Assembly: GCA_903943625.1 (NCBI GenBank)
Contig: CAJAPL010000026.1
Span: 1-6,414, forward strand
Source: an uncultured bacterium
GTDB lineage: Bacteria > Patescibacteriota > Gracilibacteria > Absconditabacterales > Absconditicoccaceae
Reading direction: 5' to 3'
Length of the DNA stretch: 6,414 bases
Shown: positions 6,344 to 6,414 of the stretch, piece after piece
Numbering within the stretch: the stretch's first letter is position 1
Layout of the letters: every line of letters starts with the position of its first letter
Program-made: the position numbers and the translations under genes
Notes under the pieces: generated by a model
Seen by the model: the letters and a program-made list of their open reading frames with translations, nothing else
The model's database searches: none
What the model was told of the DNA's origin: nothing

Positions 6344-6414
6344 TTACAAATCAGCATCATCTTCATCAAGTTCTTCAACAGCGGCGTCTTCTAAATCAGC
6401 GTCATCTTCATCAA
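6344..6414 (-). CDS. C-terminal acidic tail of an unidentified protein (cut by window edge)
   Basis: The last 23 codons of a minus-strand gene read DEDDADLEDAAVEEL followed by DEDDADL and a TAA stop. The tail is almost wholly Asp, Glu, Ala and Leu, and DEDDADL occurs twice. Acidic tails of this kind occur on several ribosomal and RNA polymerase proteins in reduced bacteria, but this fragment is too short to identify. A terminator follows within 50 bases, which supports this being a real gene end. Confidence 0.7.
   Translation of the reverse strand, partial: DEDDADLEDAAVEELDEDDADL
6348..6414. repeat. 22-base direct repeat in the acidic tail
   Basis: The 22 bases at 6348-6369 recur at 6393-6414 with one difference, at an offset of 45 bases. 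At protein level this is a 15-residue period containing DEDDADL. The second copy reaches the window edge, so further copies may lie beyond it. Confidence 0.75.

Noticed and set aside
1..6414. CRISPR array, insertion sequence, defence or toxin-antitoxin system
   Set aside because: I found no regularly spaced repeats, no transposase or nuclease motifs, and no small gene pair of that type.

Overview
The window looks like part of a genome that reads UGA as glycine (translation table 25), which points to Absconditabacteria (SR1) or Gracilibacteria in the Candidate Phyla Radiation. The evidence is internal. Seven genes stay open over recognisable protein families only if in-frame TGA is read through, and TGA falls on conserved glycines. 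Examples are the Walker A loop of UvrB (GATGTGKT, second glycine), the HAD motif IV of a nucleotidase (LLGDAIGD) and the GPNCNTF motif of a DUF3750 protein. By my hand count 52 of about 83 glycines in these seven genes are TGA, and complete genes stop only at TAA or TAG. Under the standard code the same genes would look like a field of fragments. The DNA is AT-rich, the genes are short and mostly transcribed singly, and none of the eight visible starts has a clear Shine-Dalgarno sequence.

Layout, left to right. 1-776 (-) is the N-terminal 258 residues of UvrB, running off the left edge. 908-935 is a good sigma-70-type promoter for an unrecognised 280-residue protein at 980-1822 (+). 1818-1984 holds a minus-strand tRNA-Pro(GGG). 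Just downstream of it lies a duplicated tRNA 3' half interrupted by a small GC-rich palindrome. 2090-2938 (+) encodes a UMPH-1 type (eukaryotic NT5C3-like) pyrimidine 5'-nucleotidase. 2945-2972 is a strong promoter for 3015-3446 (+), a four-helix membrane protein that uses no TGA glycine and has a different base composition, so it looks foreign. 3593-4222 (-) is ribosomal protein bL9 with a long Lys/Glu-rich tail and its own terminator.

4394-4855 and 4874-5347 (+) form a two-gene unit: a membrane-anchored DUF192 protein and a DUF3750 protein, in the same frame and separated by one TAA and six further codons. A bidirectional terminator at 5346-5374 separates them from 5399-6169 (-), a membrane-anchored SIMPL-domain (DUF541) protein. 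The right edge (6344-6414, -) is the acidic C-terminal tail of an unidentified protein followed by its terminator.

I do not see a multi-gene defence, mobile or biosynthetic system. The genes cover DNA repair, translation, nucleotide salvage and cell-envelope proteins of unknown function. The most unusual points are the recoding, the un-recoded membrane gene, the interrupted tRNA duplication, and the eukaryote-like nucleotidase in a reduced genome.
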